This document shows positions 7,915 to 17,061 of a stretch of DNA of 64,000 nucleotides, piece by piece. The first letter of the stretch is position 1. Each line of letters starts with the position of its first letter. The stretch comes from Jiangella alba (lineage in GTDB: Bacteria > Actinomycetota > Actinomycetes > Jiangellales > Jiangellaceae). The stretch lies in contig NZ_FNUC01000003.1 of the NCBI RefSeq assembly GCF_900106035.1, positions 3,261,317 through 3,325,316 on the forward strand, read 5' to 3'. The position numbers and the translations under genes are program-made. Under the pieces are notes generated by a model. That model made no database searches. It saw nothing but the letters and a program-made list of their open reading frames with translations, and had not been told where the DNA came from.

Positions 7915-8670
7915 ATGCTCACTGCAGAGGAACGGGCGATTTCGGACGCATTGAAGGAGTCGACGGCTGACATCGACTTCGACGACGCGATGCTCGCCGA
8001 GGTGGTTGACCGAGGACACCGCCTGCGCTGGCGAAAGCGCACGTTGGGTGCGGCCTTCGCCGCCGGGACAATCGCGCTCGCAGGAGCGGGAGTCGTCCAG
8101 GTCTGGGATCGCCCCGACAGCGGCCCGGTGGCCGCGCCCGAGGCCACCGCGTCGCCCACGACGCCGGCCAGGCCGAACGCGGTGATGCTCGAAGCGTTCG
8201 AGACCACCAGGTCCGTAGTGGAGCCGCTGCTAGCGGTGAACGACTCCCGCTACCGCGAGGAGCAGTTCCAGCTCGCGCTGAACAACGAGACCGGCGATGC
8301 AATCCTCTATCTCCCGTACACAGGACGCATCGATCCCACGGAGGTCGGCGTCATCGACGTCGAGCAGCTGGGCACCGACGCGGTCTCCGCGGCCCGGGCC
8401 ACGCCGGGCGCCGCACCGGTAGTCCCGGTGATCGGCGTCGCGCTCTTCGACGAACTCAGCGCTGTGTCCGCGCGTCTGTTCGCCACCCGCGCGCAGTGGC
8501 AGACCGAGCCCAACGGCGTTCTCTGGACCGTACCGGAACCCGACACCGTCAGCATCGGCGTCGGCGTCACCGCGCTCGAGGTCGCCGCGAATCTGCCCCC
8601 GACCATGCAGCTCGCCTCCGGCGCCACGGCCACCATCCGCATCGAGAAGTCCTCCATCCACTTCGAATGA
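7915..8670 (+). CDS. Membrane-anchored protein downstream of the sigma factor (possible anti-sigma partner)
   Basis: 251 residues. The start at 7915 lies 4 bp after the sigma stop, with GGGAGG overlapping that stop codon. A cytoplasmic N-terminal segment of about 45 residues (MLTAEERAISDALKE, ending RLRWRKR) precedes one membrane helix (TLGAAFAAGTIALAGAGVV); the rest is an extracytoplasmic domain of unknown fold. This topology and position fit the partner proteins of SigE-type ECF factors, so an anti-sigma or signal-sensing role is inferred. With the sigma gene broken upstream, its expression and purpose are doubtful; it may depend on readthrough past the IS. Confidence 0.7.
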   Translation: MLTAEERAISDALKESTADIDFDDAMLAEVVDRGHRLRWRKRTLGAAFAAGTIALAGAGVVQVWDRPDSGPVAAPEATASPTTPARPNAVMLEAFETTRSVVEPLLAVNDSRYREEQFQLALNNETGDAILYLPYTGRIDPTEVGVIDVEQLGTDAVSAARATPGAAPVVPVIGVALFDELSAVSARLFATRAQWQTEPNGVLWTVPEPDTVSIGVGVTALEVAANLPPTMQLASGATATIRIEKSSIHFE

Positions 8671-8733
8671 CCTTGAGTACTCCCGCGTGCAGCCGCCCGC
8701 GACCGACATTGCCGGCGGCCCTGACGTCTGACG

Positions 8734-11700
8734 TCAACGCTGGCCCTGGTCGACCTTGACGGGTTCATTGACGATGCCCCCCGCGCTGACCTCGGGCCTG
8801 TTCAGTGCGCGTGCCTCTCGCAGAGCTCGCTCGGCGCGGTGGAAGTCGATGAGTTCGCGATCGTCAGTGGGCCTCGGGCCGGTGGGGTGATCGTCGGTGA
8901 CGCCACGAAGGTCGCGGTAGGCGGCGATCAGGCGGACGCAGTTGGTCCAGGCTCGGTACGCGGCCGGCTCGCGCGGGCGTCGGCCGCATCGACGCACCCA
9001 CTCCTGATCGTCGGCAACCGCGGCGGCGGCGAGCTCGTCCGCGCGGTGCTCGATGAGTCCGTCCAGTTCGGCGAGGGCGGCGTTGACGTCGTCGGCGATC
9101 AGGCCGGCCGCCCGTGGGATGAGGCCGACGATGAGCCGCTGCCGTCCTGGCACGGTTCGTGGGGCGCGGCTGGCGTCGGTGAGCCGGCGCACTCGATACC
9201 GCAGGACGGTCGTGAGGTCGTCAACCTCGTCCAGCCGCCCGGAAAGCACTGCTTGTCGTGTCACCGCGGCCGGGTTGAACCCTGCTGCCCAGGCCCGGCG
9301 CAGCGTGCTGACGAGCGAGCCGAACGCTTCGCTGCTGACGACGGTCTCCAGCCGGTCTTCATCCAGCCCGGCGTCGGAGAGCATGGTGGCGACGTGGTCG
9401 GCCTGGGCGTGCTCGGCGATGGTCTCGTACTCGGCGGCGAGCTGAGAGAGGCTGCTCCAGTGGTCTTGCTCGGCGGCGAGGGTCTCGTGGGCAGAGAGCT
9501 CGCTGCCAGTGTGCTTGAGAACGGCGCGCAGGATGTCTCCCGCTGTCGGATCCTCGATGCCCGCTTTCTGGTGGTCTTCCAGATGGGCGCGGTCGGTGGC
9601 GACGTAGGCGATGTTGCTGTGGCGGCCGCGGGTCATCGCCACGTAGAGCGCTTCTCTGGTCATGGAGCTGGAACCGACGATGACGTGCGCGGTGTCGACC
9701 GTGCTGCCCTCGGCGCGATGGGTGGTGATCGCGTACCCGAGGTCGAGGTACTCGGCGACGTACCAGGCCGGGAGCGTGACGGTGCCGTGCCAGGTGCTGC
9801 CGGCCCGGCGCATGCTGACGGCGCCGTCGAGGTGGCAGGCGGTGACGACCCAGCGGTCGCCGTTCTTCACCCAGCTGCGGCCGATGCTGAGCCTGCGCTC
9901 ATTGCGACGGGTGATGACGACGTCGCCTTGGCCGGCGCGGTTGCCGTCGGCCAAGGCGACGCCGGTGTCGGCGACGAGACCGGCGAGGACCCGGTCGTTG
10001 CGGGCGCGCGCGTTGAGCGCCGCGACGGTCTCGCTGTCCTCGGCGATGAGCGACGTGATGCGACCGGCGTCCAGGTCAGCCTGCCAGGCCCGGTACGCGG
10101 CCTCGAGCATCTCGTCGTGGTCGCCGCCGGCCACCCGCCCGCGCTTCTGGTAGGTCGCGACGGCGCTGGGCCGACCCAAGCGGAGGCTCAACGACGCCGA
10201 CTTCTCCCACCGATGGACGAACCGGCGCGCGTCGGTGAGCCGCGGCGCGTCGTCGCGTGACCGCGCCAGCAGCCCGAACGCCCCACTGGTGTCGACGGCA
10301 TCGAGCTGCGCCCAGTCCCCCACCAGCACCAGCTTCGCGCCCGCCTCCGCCACGTGCGCGGCGATAGCGTCGAGCGCGAACGTCCCGGCCAGCGACGCCT
10401 CGTCGAGTACGACGAGCTGCCCCGGACGCAGATCCCACCGCCCATGCCGGTGCTCGTGCAGCCACTTCGCCGTCGTCTCGGTCTCGACCCCGAGGTCGGC
10501 GGCGAGGACCTCGGCCGCCGTGGCTGACGGCGCGAGGCCTATGACGTGGCCGGTGCCCGGCTGTGCCTCCCAGGCGCGGCGCAGCCCGCTGAGCGTTGTC
10601 GTCTTGCCCGTCCCGGCCGGCCCGACGAGCACGTCGACGACGCGTGCGGAGGTAGCGAGCTTCTCGACTGCGAGCACTTGGTCGGCGGCGAGCACGACGC
10701 CGTCGTCGTGGTGGCCGACCCCGCGTGCGACGACCTCCAGGTCGACGGTCGGCGCAGTACGGGTGTTGGCCAGCCGCAGGAGCCGATCCTCGGCAGCGAA
10801 CACGGCCGCCGAGGAGTACACGGCGCCGTACTTGGGCCGGAAGACGCTCGATCCGTCAGCGCGCTGGAAAGCCTCTGGCGTGGACGCCAGCTCCGGCGGC
10901 GTCAGACGTAGCGACGCCTTCTCTGCCGCGTCGACGACCAGCCCAATGACGGCCTCCCGGTCACTGGTCGTCGCGAAGCGCAGGTGCATCAGCTGCCGGG
11001 ACGTCTCGGCGTGGAGATTCCACCTCCGCCAGGTCGGCCGCCGGTCCCCCACTCGTTCGACCACAATGGCCGCCAGCTGCACCAGTTCGTCCTGCGGCAG
11101 GTCGTCGGCACGGAGGACGGCGCGCCCGTTCCCCGCCGCGATGAGGTTCGACGTCCAGGCGACTGGGTCGGTATCGACGAGCGGGCCTGCACGGGTGCGC
11201 CACAGTGCAGTCAGCTCGGACAACGAGCGCACCGTCTTGTCCGGACGCGTGGCCAGCGTCGCCTGCTGTCGCAGCCGCAACACCGTTCGTTGCGAGGGGC
11301 GCCGGCCGTGCGACCGGACGTACGCGTCGATGAGCCGGTCCTTCTCCACCTCGATGTCCGCGGCCCGAGAAGAGAACTCGCGCACCAGCTCGTCGCCGAC
11401 CCCGGCGATCTCCCAGGCCGGATTGCGGTCCCGGCCGCGGTCTCGCTGTTCCCACTGGACGCCGAGATCGCGGGTGAGCGTGTCGGCCAGGACGGCGTTG
11501 TAGTGCTCGGACAGCGCGACCACGGCCGCGTGCATCGGCCGGCCGTCGAGCGTGCGCCACACGCCGTCGCGGCCCTGCACACGATTGGCGATGACGACGT
11601 GCGTGTGCAGCTGCGGATCCGCGGCTCTGGAGTCGTAGTGGTCGAACGCCGTCGCCACGACGCCGCGGGTCTCGACCTGTGCGACACCGCCACGGCCGGT

Positions 11701-12267
11701 ACGCGTCATCGCGACGTCGCGTTCCAGCATGTCGATGACGTCGGCGACGGCGGCGTGATGTGCCTGCACGATCAGCGCCTGGGACCCGATGTCGGCGAGC
11801 GCCCAGAGCACCGAGACCGATTTGGGCACCGAGAACGTGTAGTCGTAGCCGGCCACCGTCCGTGGACTCGAGCGCGCCTCTTCCTCCGCCGTGAGCTCCT
11901 GGATGCGCATGTCGCGCTGTTCCGGCGAGAGCGCAGGATCGAGGGCGGCCGTGCGGATGGCGATGCGTTCGGCGAGCGGCTTGAACTGGAAGTATGCCCG
12001 TCCCAGCGGTTCGTCCGTCAGTGGGTCGTGGCCCTCGCCCAGCAGACGGCGTAGCTGCCGCTCGGTCACCACGTCGCCGGGCGCCAGTGACCCGTCGCCC
12101 AGACCGCCGACCCCGGTCCCGATCCAGTAGCCGGGCGGAGTGCCCTTCTCCTGGTAGTACCGGGTCAGCGGCGTCGACAGCGACCGGTCACCATCGCCGG
12201 CCGCCACCGACGTCAGCAGGTACCGATATCCCGCGCCCGCGCTCATCACCCGCATCGACACCGTCAC
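8734..12267 (-). CDS. traA: MobF-type relaxase with RecD-like helicase (TraA/TrwC-like)
   Basis: Initiates conjugation by nicking oriT, becoming covalently attached, and unwinding the strand. The N-terminal relaxase domain (residues about 1-300) has candidate nicking tyrosines in TRYYQEKGTPPGYW, the segment DYTFSVPKSVSVLWAL, and the metal-binding LHTHVVIANR motif near residue 220. A RecD/TraI-type helicase follows with Walker A GPAGTGKTTTL near 547 and a Walker-B-like VVLDEASLAG. The chosen GTG at 12267 gives the family-like start (VTVSMRVMSAGAGYRYL); the frame is open further upstream, overlapping the next gene. Length of 1177 residues is normal for the family. Confidence 0.93.
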   Translation of the reverse strand: MTVSMRVMSAGAGYRYLLTSVAAGDGDRSLSTPLTRYYQEKGTPPGYWIGTGVGGLGDGSLAPGDVVTERQLRRLLGEGHDPLTDEPLGRAYFQFKPLAERIAIRTAALDPALSPEQRDMRIQELTAEEEARSSPRTVAGYDYTFSVPKSVSVLWALADIGSQALIVQAHHAAVADVIDMLERDVAMTRTGRGGVAQVETRGVVATAFDHYDSRAADPQLHTHVVIANRVQGRDGVWRTLDGRPMHAAVVALSEHYNAVLADTLTRDLGVQWEQRDRGRDRNPAWEIAGVGDELVREFSSRAADIEVEKDRLIDAYVRSHGRRPSQRTVLRLRQQATLATRPDKTVRSLSELTALWRTRAGPLVDTDPVAWTSNLIAAGNGRAVLRADDLPQDELVQLAAIVVERVGDRRPTWRRWNLHAETSRQLMHLRFATTSDREAVIGLVVDAAEKASLRLTPPELASTPEAFQRADGSSVFRPKYGAVYSSAAVFAAEDRLLRLANTRTAPTVDLEVVARGVGHHDDGVVLAADQVLAVEKLATSARVVDVLVGPAGTGKTTTLSGLRRAWEAQPGTGHVIGLAPSATAAEVLAADLGVETETTAKWLHEHRHGRWDLRPGQLVVLDEASLAGTFALDAIAAHVAEAGAKLVLVGDWAQLDAVDTSGAFGLLARSRDDAPRLTDARRFVHRWEKSASLSLRLGRPSAVATYQKRGRVAGGDHDEMLEAAYRAWQADLDAGRITSLIAEDSETVAALNARARNDRVLAGLVADTGVALADGNRAGQGDVVITRRNERRLSIGRSWVKNGDRWVVTACHLDGAVSMRRAGSTWHGTVTLPAWYVAEYLDLGYAITTHRAEGSTVDTAHVIVGSSSMTREALYVAMTRGRHSNIAYVATDRAHLEDHQKAGIEDPTAGDILRAVLKHTGSELSAHETLAAEQDHWSSLSQLAAEYETIAEHAQADHVATMLSDAGLDEDRLETVVSSEAFGSLVSTLRRAWAAGFNPAAVTRQAVLSGRLDEVDDLTTVLRYRVRRLTDASRAPRTVPGRQRLIVGLIPRAAGLIADDVNAALAELDGLIEHRADELAAAAVADDQEWVRRCGRRPREPAAYRAWTNCVRLIAAYRDLRGVTDDHPTGPRPTDDRELIDFHRAERALREARALNRPEVSAGGIVNEPVKVDQGQR

Positions 12268-12580
12268 CGACCACAGGTACGCGGCCGCGATCAGTACCTG
12301 TGCGGCCGAGGCTCCTGGCAATCGCCAGGAGTGCGTTAGCCCCGAGCTTGAGGCCGTTCCAGCACGTCAGCAGCACGACGAGGTTCAACCAGCCGGTGCC
12401 GCCCCACTCCAGGACCTGAACGCACAGGGCGGCGACAGCGAAGTGGCCAGCGGCCAGAGACGCAGCCAGGACGCCGGACCGCATGGTGGGCCGGTCGCGC
12501 AGTCGTCGCACGTGACGGTTGGTCGGGAACCTCTGCGACCAGCTGTAGACGGCGGTACCGAGGTTGAGGAGAAGGTTCAC
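12188..12580 (-). CDS. Small membrane protein adjoining the relaxase
   Basis: 130 residues with GTG start and a GGAGG site 7 bp upstream. Two hydrophobic helices are visible (SGVLAASLAAGHFAVAALCV and LNLVVLLTCWNGLKLGANALLA). Comparable proteins lie next to MobF relaxase genes in other actinobacterial mobile elements and are often mislabelled sulfate permease; no transport signature is present here. The 3' end overlaps the relaxase start by about 80 bp, indicating co-translation. Function unknown. Confidence 0.72.
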   Translation of the reverse strand: MNLLLNLGTAVYSWSQRFPTNRHVRRLRDRPTMRSGVLAASLAAGHFAVAALCVQVLEWGGTGWLNLVVLLTCWNGLKLGANALLAIARSLGRTGTDRGRVPVVGDGVDAGDERGRGISVPADVGGGRRW

Positions 12581-12796
12581 GTTGCAGCCTCCGACGTCGC
12601 GGGCGCACCCATGGATCATGCGGATGGCCGGATCCGTCGCCCCGAAGGAGCGTCCTACAACGTCGATGACACCGACCTGGAAGAGTTCTCACTCTACCGC
12701 GACGGCCCTGTCGCAGCACGCGACAGCGATGCGACACCGCAGCGACGCGACCGCGCCAGCGGCCGGCGACGCCAGGGGCCGCCAGGCCCCCGTCGG

Positions 12797-12865
12797 GCAA
12801 GTGCAAGACGTGTGCAGTTCTACGCACTTGCCTGAGGCGGGGCACAGCCGGGCGCGTAGAACTGC
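12797..12865. repeat. Nested inverted repeats (part of candidate oriT)
   Basis: Two interlocked perfect dyads: GCAAGTGC (12797-12804) with GCACTTGC (12824-12831), and GCAGTTCTACGC (12814-12825) with GCGTAGAACTGC (12854-12865). They compete for the same bases, so alternative hairpins can form. Confidence 0.75.
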
Positions 12866-12928
12866 GGGAGACCAAAGTCGCTGTGCACGGGTGGCGCTCG
12901 GCAGCGTGCCGGTCCAGGGTGGACGCGG

Positions 12929-12965
12929 TTGTGCCCCAGCCTGATTCGGACAGGCTGGGGCACAA
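12929..12965. repeat. 15-bp perfect inverted repeat hairpin
   Basis: TTGTGCCCCAGCCTG, a 7-base loop, then the exact complement CAGGCTGGGGCACAA. No T-run follows on either strand, so a simple terminator is less likely than a protein-binding or oriT role. Confidence 0.85.
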
Positions 12966-13128
12966 CGCATGCGCACCGGTTCTCAGTGCTTCCGGCTCTT
13001 GTGCTCCTCCTGAGCGAGGTAGAGCCACGAGGCGGGCGCGTGCCACGATGCGCCGATGTCGTCGACGGAGACCACCGACACCAGCTCACCGCACAGGTGG
13101 CAGACGCCTACGAACGCCATCGGCACGG

Positions 13129-14483
13129 TCAGTCCTGGAACGGGTGCTCGGTGATGATCCGCTCGACGTCGGCCAGCTCGTAGCCCAACCGGCGAGGGCG
13201 CGCAGGTGATCCGCAGCCTCGCGGGTCGGGTTGCGCCACGAGTGGCGGTCGAGTCCTGCCTCCACGGCGGCGAGGACCACGCCGAGCGCGAGGACCTGCG
13301 CGCGTGCCGGGGTGGCTTTCTCGGCCGCTTCGAGGATCGGGGACTGGCCGTGGCTCAGCGGTTTGTCGTGGCCGAGCAGCACGGCGAGCAGCTGGTTGTT
13401 GTCGCGGACGGCCTTGCCGACGTAGTAGTTGCTGGCCAATGTGGTCCGCAGGATGTGCTGAGCGGCGTCCTTTGGCGCGGTCTTGCGGGTGAGGAACGTG
13501 CGCAGCCACTCGCGGCGGACCTCCTCGGCGGCTGCCCACGCCTTGTTGGTGGCGACGAGCTCCCGGCGTTCGTGCTTCTCCTCCTCGGTCATGGGGCCGG
13601 TGACCCGTTCGTTGCGGTGCTGGTGCCCGTGCATGCGCCAATCGGCGCACATCCACCGCAACATGGTCCGCTCCTCGCGCAGGTGGATGATCTGCGCGCC
13701 GTGGCCCTCGCACTCGGCATGCGAGTCCTCGGTGAACACCTTCCCGTCGCCGTCGAGCAGTTCGTACAGCTCGGCGGTCTCCGGAGCGTAGTGGGCTTCG
13801 CTGTCCAGGACCCGCACCCCCTGCTCGGCCAAATCGGCCGCGCGGGCCGCGACGGCCTCGCGCTCGACGCGGTGCAGACGCTCCTTGTGCGCGACGTGGT
13901 CGAACCCGCCTTCGGTTGCGGCCTCGATCAGCCGGGACACGGCCTCCTCGTCGTCGGAGAACTCCGTCAGAGCGGCCGCCTGATCCAGGGTCAGCGGGTG
14001 CTCACTGAGCGCCTTCGTCGCGGTCGCGTCGGCACGGACGGTCAGTGCGACCTCGACCTGGGCCTGGGTGGTGCTGACCTTCTTGGCGATCGTCTTCTCG
14101 CTGAGGCCGAGCAGGTGCAGCTGCTCGAACGCGGCCGCCCGGTCCGCCTCGTTGACGCCTGCGCGCTTGTCGTTCTCGACGAGTTGCTTAATGATCCGGT
14201 CGGCCTTCGCCGTCTTCTCCGCCTCGGCCCGGTTCTTGGCCACGAGGGCGGGGATCGTCGCCCGCCCGGCCTTGATCGCGCCGAGCGTGCGGCGCTGACC
14301 CCACACGAGCTCCAAGCGGCCCGCGTGCTCACCCTCGGCGAGCCGGTAGGTCGTCACCGGAGTGATGACACCGTGGTTCTTGATGGAGGCCACGAACTCG
14401 TCGTCCAGCACCACGTCGGTGCGGATGTTCTCCCCGATGAGGATGTCCTTCGGGTCAACCTCGATGATCTCTTCGTACTGCAC
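13129..14483 (-). CDS. ParB/Spo0J-like nuclease-domain protein, frameshifted near the C-terminus
   Basis: The N-terminus carries the ParB domain (DPKDILIGENIRTDVVLDDE, SIKNHGVITPVTTY, LVWGQRRTLGAIKAG), followed by a KorB/ParB-like HTH (LLGLSEKTIAKKVSTTQAQVEVAL). It probably binds DNA and acts in partition, replication or transfer control. GTG at 14483 has AAGGAG 7 bp upstream. Near 13184-13190 one G appears missing: the in-frame reading continues as low-quality sequence to 13086, while the other frame gives a natural ending, YELADVERIITEHPFQD, stopping at 13129. Either a real mutation or a sequencing error; most of the protein is unaffected. Confidence 0.8.
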
Positions 14484-14554
14484 GTCCGTGCTCCTTCCGG
14501 TCAGTTGTGCCGTGCGGTCGGGGGCGTTTTGTGCCCCTGACCGGCGGCGTGCCG

Positions 14555-14692
14555 GTATCACGGCCGTAGAGGCTCGCAATCAAGGGGCGGCCGAAGGTCG
14601 CTCGCGCAGCGACGCCAAGATGTTTTGGTGGCAATGCGATAGCGAACCACCAAAAGATCTTGGCGCCCTTGATTGTGAGTCGGCCGTGATAC
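14555..14692. repeat. Long imperfect palindrome upstream of the ParB-like gene
   Basis: Three collinear pairs of arms form a cruciform-like structure: GTATCACGGCCG (14555-14566) with CGGCCGTGATAC (14681-14692); CAATCAAGGG (14577-14586) with CCCTTGATTG (14666-14675); and CGCCAAGAT-TTTTGGTGG (14613-14631) with its complement at 14647-14665, one mismatch. The loop is 14632-14646. The left arm has an extra 26 bases holding a small hairpin (TCGCT/AGCGA). The remainder of the 14484-15001 gap shows only a weak minus-strand frame (about 14841-15044) that was not called. Confidence 0.85.
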
Positions 14693-15001
14693 GGGCGGGT
14701 GAGACGCGAGGCCTACCTAGGCGGGCGCCTTGGTCGCGTCCCCAGCCAGGCACATGCCGGCGGACCGGCCCGGCGGTGATGCGTACTCACCGGCCGGGGC
14801 GCGCTCGCTCATCTGGGGAGTCGTCAATCAAGCGCGCCAGCTACAGGTCCGGACGGCCCGTGTCGAGAGCGAGATCCCAGAGCGTGAGCCCGTAACTCAC
14901 CGCCGTCATCAGCGCGGCGCCGTGCAGCAGGGAGCTCGGGCGTGGCGCTCCACTCAGCGGGCCAAAAGTTCGGACGGCTGAGCAGCCCCGGCGAAGACGG
15001 C

Positions 15002-15778
15002 CTAGCTCGTCGACGTCGTTCGACGGCGCCGCCGGCTTCTCCACAGGTACTCGATGTTCGCGGCGAGGCCAGCTAACACCACGGCAGAAAGGAACGCTAC
15101 GCCGGCGAGCTCCGCGATCGACAGACTTCGCAGATCAGTATCTGGCGAATCAGGGGCCCCCGTCGGGGCCTCGGTCGGGACTTCAGTCGGCGTCTCGCTC
15201 GGGGACTCGCTCGGCGTCTCGCTCGGGGACTCGCTCGGGGACTCGCTCGGCGTCTCGCTCGGGGACTCGGTCGGCGTGTCAGTTGGCGCATCGCTGGGGG
15301 CGCTCCCGCCGGTCTCGATCGTCAGCTGGCCAGACTGCGTGAGAACTGCCGCTCCGAGGACACCGATCAACGCCGCAAGGAAGGCCCCGATCAAGCCATT
15401 GACGAGCGGCCGCCTCCAGTCGGCCCGCGGCCGAGACGGCATATCCTCATCGTCCACCGTCGCGTCAGAGATCTCGTCCGAGCTCTCATTGGTGCTCTCG
15501 TCCTGGGCTTTGACCGCCGCTATGCGGATGGTCGCCAAACGTGCCATCTCGCCTGCGACCGTCGTCATGGCGTCTTGAAGTTCGCGACGCCCTGGCGATC
15601 TGGTCAACAACTGATCGTGTGCCGAGCGCAGTTGCTCGATGCGGCGGCGCAGTCGACCCTGGGCAGTGAATTCGTGAATCCAGCGCCCGGCGCCTAACAG
15701 GCCCGTAATGGCCACAACGAGCGCCGCGGCTTCTCCCACGGGCGAACCGTAGCGGGCACCCAGGATAGAACTGGGCAA
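15002..15778 (-). CDS. Membrane protein with Ser/Pro/Glu/Thr repeat linker
   Basis: 258 residues with three hydrophobic segments: near the N-terminus (AAALVVAITGLLGAG), the middle (LVNGLIGAFLAALIGVLGAAVL) and near the C-terminus (AGVAFLSAVVLAGLAANI), ending in an Arg-rich tail. Between the last two lies an extracytoplasmic linker of repeated TPSE/SPSE units (DNA 15160-15300). The cytoplasmic segment contains a helical coiled-coil-like region (LRRRIEQLRSAHDQLL). No known family recognised. Possibly a surface or entry-exclusion protein of the element, but nothing proves this. Confidence 0.65.
   Translation of the reverse strand: MPSSILGARYGSPVGEAAALVVAITGLLGAGRWIHEFTAQGRLRRRIEQLRSAHDQLLTRSPGRRELQDAMTTVAGEMARLATIRIAAVKAQDESTNESSDEISDATVDDEDMPSRPRADWRRPLVNGLIGAFLAALIGVLGAAVLTQSGQLTIETGGSAPSDAPTDTPTESPSETPSESPSESPSETPSESPSETPTEVPTEAPTGAPDSPDTDLRSLSIAELAGVAFLSAVVLAGLAANIEYLWRSRRRRRTTSTS
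15160..15300. repeat. Short tandem repeats encoding the (S/T)PSE linker
   Basis: Imperfect tandem units built from GGACTCGCTCG and GCGTCTCGCTCG inside the 15002-15778 gene. Units are multiples of three, so changes in copy number would alter linker length without breaking the frame. Confidence 0.75.
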
Positions 15779-15952
15779 GGCCGACAGAAGTACCGCAAGT
15801 ACGTCCTCCCGCGAGTTCAGGTCCTAGGGACTCAGGTCGTCGCAGCGCCCTTGTTCCGGATGCTCCGACACCGGCCTTCCATGCGGCAGTGCGGATCGCC
15901 TCGCCCACTTCTCCCTCGACGAGCATCGGCCGACGGGACAGGAGAAGCGCAG

Positions 15953-17050
15953 GTGGCGACCAGTGGCGACAGGGCGGCCGCTCGTGAGGAGCGCATGGCG
16001 GAGCACGGCGCCAAGCTCGAATCGGCAGTCGAGGACCTGGTCACGGGTGAGGACTGGATCAGAGCGATCCGGTTCGCGGCGAACTTCCGCTCGCGGTCAT
16101 TCGGCAACACGCTGTTGATCTATGTCCAGCACCACCAGGCATACCTCGAGGGCCGCGTTCCCGAACCGATGCCAACGTTCGTCGCCGGCTACAAGCAGTG
16201 GCGGAAGCTCGGCAGGTCGGTCGACCGAGGGCAGTCCGGGTACGCGATCCTCGCGCCGGTCACTCGGCGGTTCGCCACGACCGATCCAACCGATCCGAGA
16301 TCATGGCGTCGACTCGACCGTGGCGAGAAAGCTCGACCGGGCGAGGTCGTGCGTAGCAAGCTCGTGGGGCTCAAGCCCGCCTATGTGTGGGACCTCAGTC
16401 AGACTTCCGGCCGCCCGATACCCGAGCAGCCGGCCCCACAGCTGCTGAGAGGCCAAGCCCCGGAAGGACTCTGGGACGGACTCGCGGCTCAAGTCGAGGC
16501 CGCCGGCTTCACGCTGAGCCGGGTGCCCAATGCCGCCGCCATCCGCGGCGTCCATGGAGTCACCAACGTCCAGAACAAGACCGTGAAGATCCGCGCCGAC
16601 GTCGATGACGCCGCGGCGGTCAAGACCTTGGCGCACGAACTGGCCCACGTCGTGCTGCACGCCAAGCCGGACGGGATGATCAACGTCATGCATCGCGGAA
16701 TCGCCGAGGTGGAGGCCGAGTCGGTGGCGATGATGATCGGTGCGAGCTACGGGATGGACACCAGCGACTACTCGGTGCCGTACGTTTCCACGTGGTCGAA
16801 CACCGTCGCCGACGCTGAACCACTGCAGGTGGTCCGTGCGACCGGCGAACGCGTCCGCCGAACCGCACTCGCGATCCTCGATCAGCTCCCCGAACCGCCG
16901 GTCGGTGACGGCCTGCCGCCCGGCCTCGATTCGCCAGCACCCTCGACCACGGCGCGGAACGGCGAAACGCCGGCGAGTCGCGTCCAGCGACCCACCGGCG
17001 TCCCCGAGCCCGATGGCCTACAGCCTCGCGTCCCGCCCGCCGCGCGTTGA
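15953..17050 (+). CDS. ArdC-like antirestriction protein with zinc metallopeptidase domain
   Basis: 365 residues. The N-terminal ArdC-type domain (FRSRSFGNTLLIYVQ, FVAGYKQWRKLGRSVDRGQSGYAILAP) is the single-stranded-DNA-binding module of antirestriction proteins; the C-terminal half has an HEXXH zinc site (LAHELAHVVLH) with a downstream Glu helix (IAEVEAESVAMMIGASYG). Such proteins protect incoming single-stranded conjugative DNA from restriction in the new host. GTG at 15953 follows GGAG with 8-bp spacing. The last 50 residues are Pro-rich and disordered. Single gene flanked by convergent small genes; assignment firm at domain level. Confidence 0.88.
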   Translation: MATSGDRAAAREERMAEHGAKLESAVEDLVTGEDWIRAIRFAANFRSRSFGNTLLIYVQHHQAYLEGRVPEPMPTFVAGYKQWRKLGRSVDRGQSGYAILAPVTRRFATTDPTDPRSWRRLDRGEKARPGEVVRSKLVGLKPAYVWDLSQTSGRPIPEQPAPQLLRGQAPEGLWDGLAAQVEAAGFTLSRVPNAAAIRGVHGVTNVQNKTVKIRADVDDAAAVKTLAHELAHVVLHAKPDGMINVMHRGIAEVEAESVAMMIGASYGMDTSDYSVPYVSTWSNTVADAEPLQVVRATGERVRRTALAILDQLPEPPVGDGLPPGLDSPAPSTTARNGETPASRVQRPTGVPEPDGLQPRVPPAAR

Positions 17051-17061
17051 CTCTTCAGCCG

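Larger units (their letters stand above)
12581..13128. other. Gene-free region, candidate origin of transfer
   Basis: 548 bp between the relaxase-linked membrane gene and the ParB-like gene, with no convincing gene. It holds the nested repeats at 12797-12865 and the long perfect hairpin at 12929-12965. Origins of transfer of MobF elements usually lie next to the relaxase gene and contain inverted repeats near the nick site; on that ground this is the best oriT candidate in the window. No nick site can be named from sequence alone. Confidence 0.5.

Noticed and set aside
12929..12965. Perfect hairpin read as a Rho-independent terminator
   Set aside because: No T-run on either strand and no gene ending immediately before it in a matching orientation; listed as part of the oriT candidate instead.
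14841..15044. Short minus-strand frame with a natural-looking end (LTLWDLALDTGRPDL)
   Set aside because: Start and ribosome-binding site are unclear and the first half looks random; it may be a remnant but cannot be supported as a gene.
15160..15300. Repeats resembling a CRISPR array
   Set aside because: Units are short, imperfect, without spacers, and encode an in-frame Ser/Pro/Glu linker of the 15002-15778 protein.
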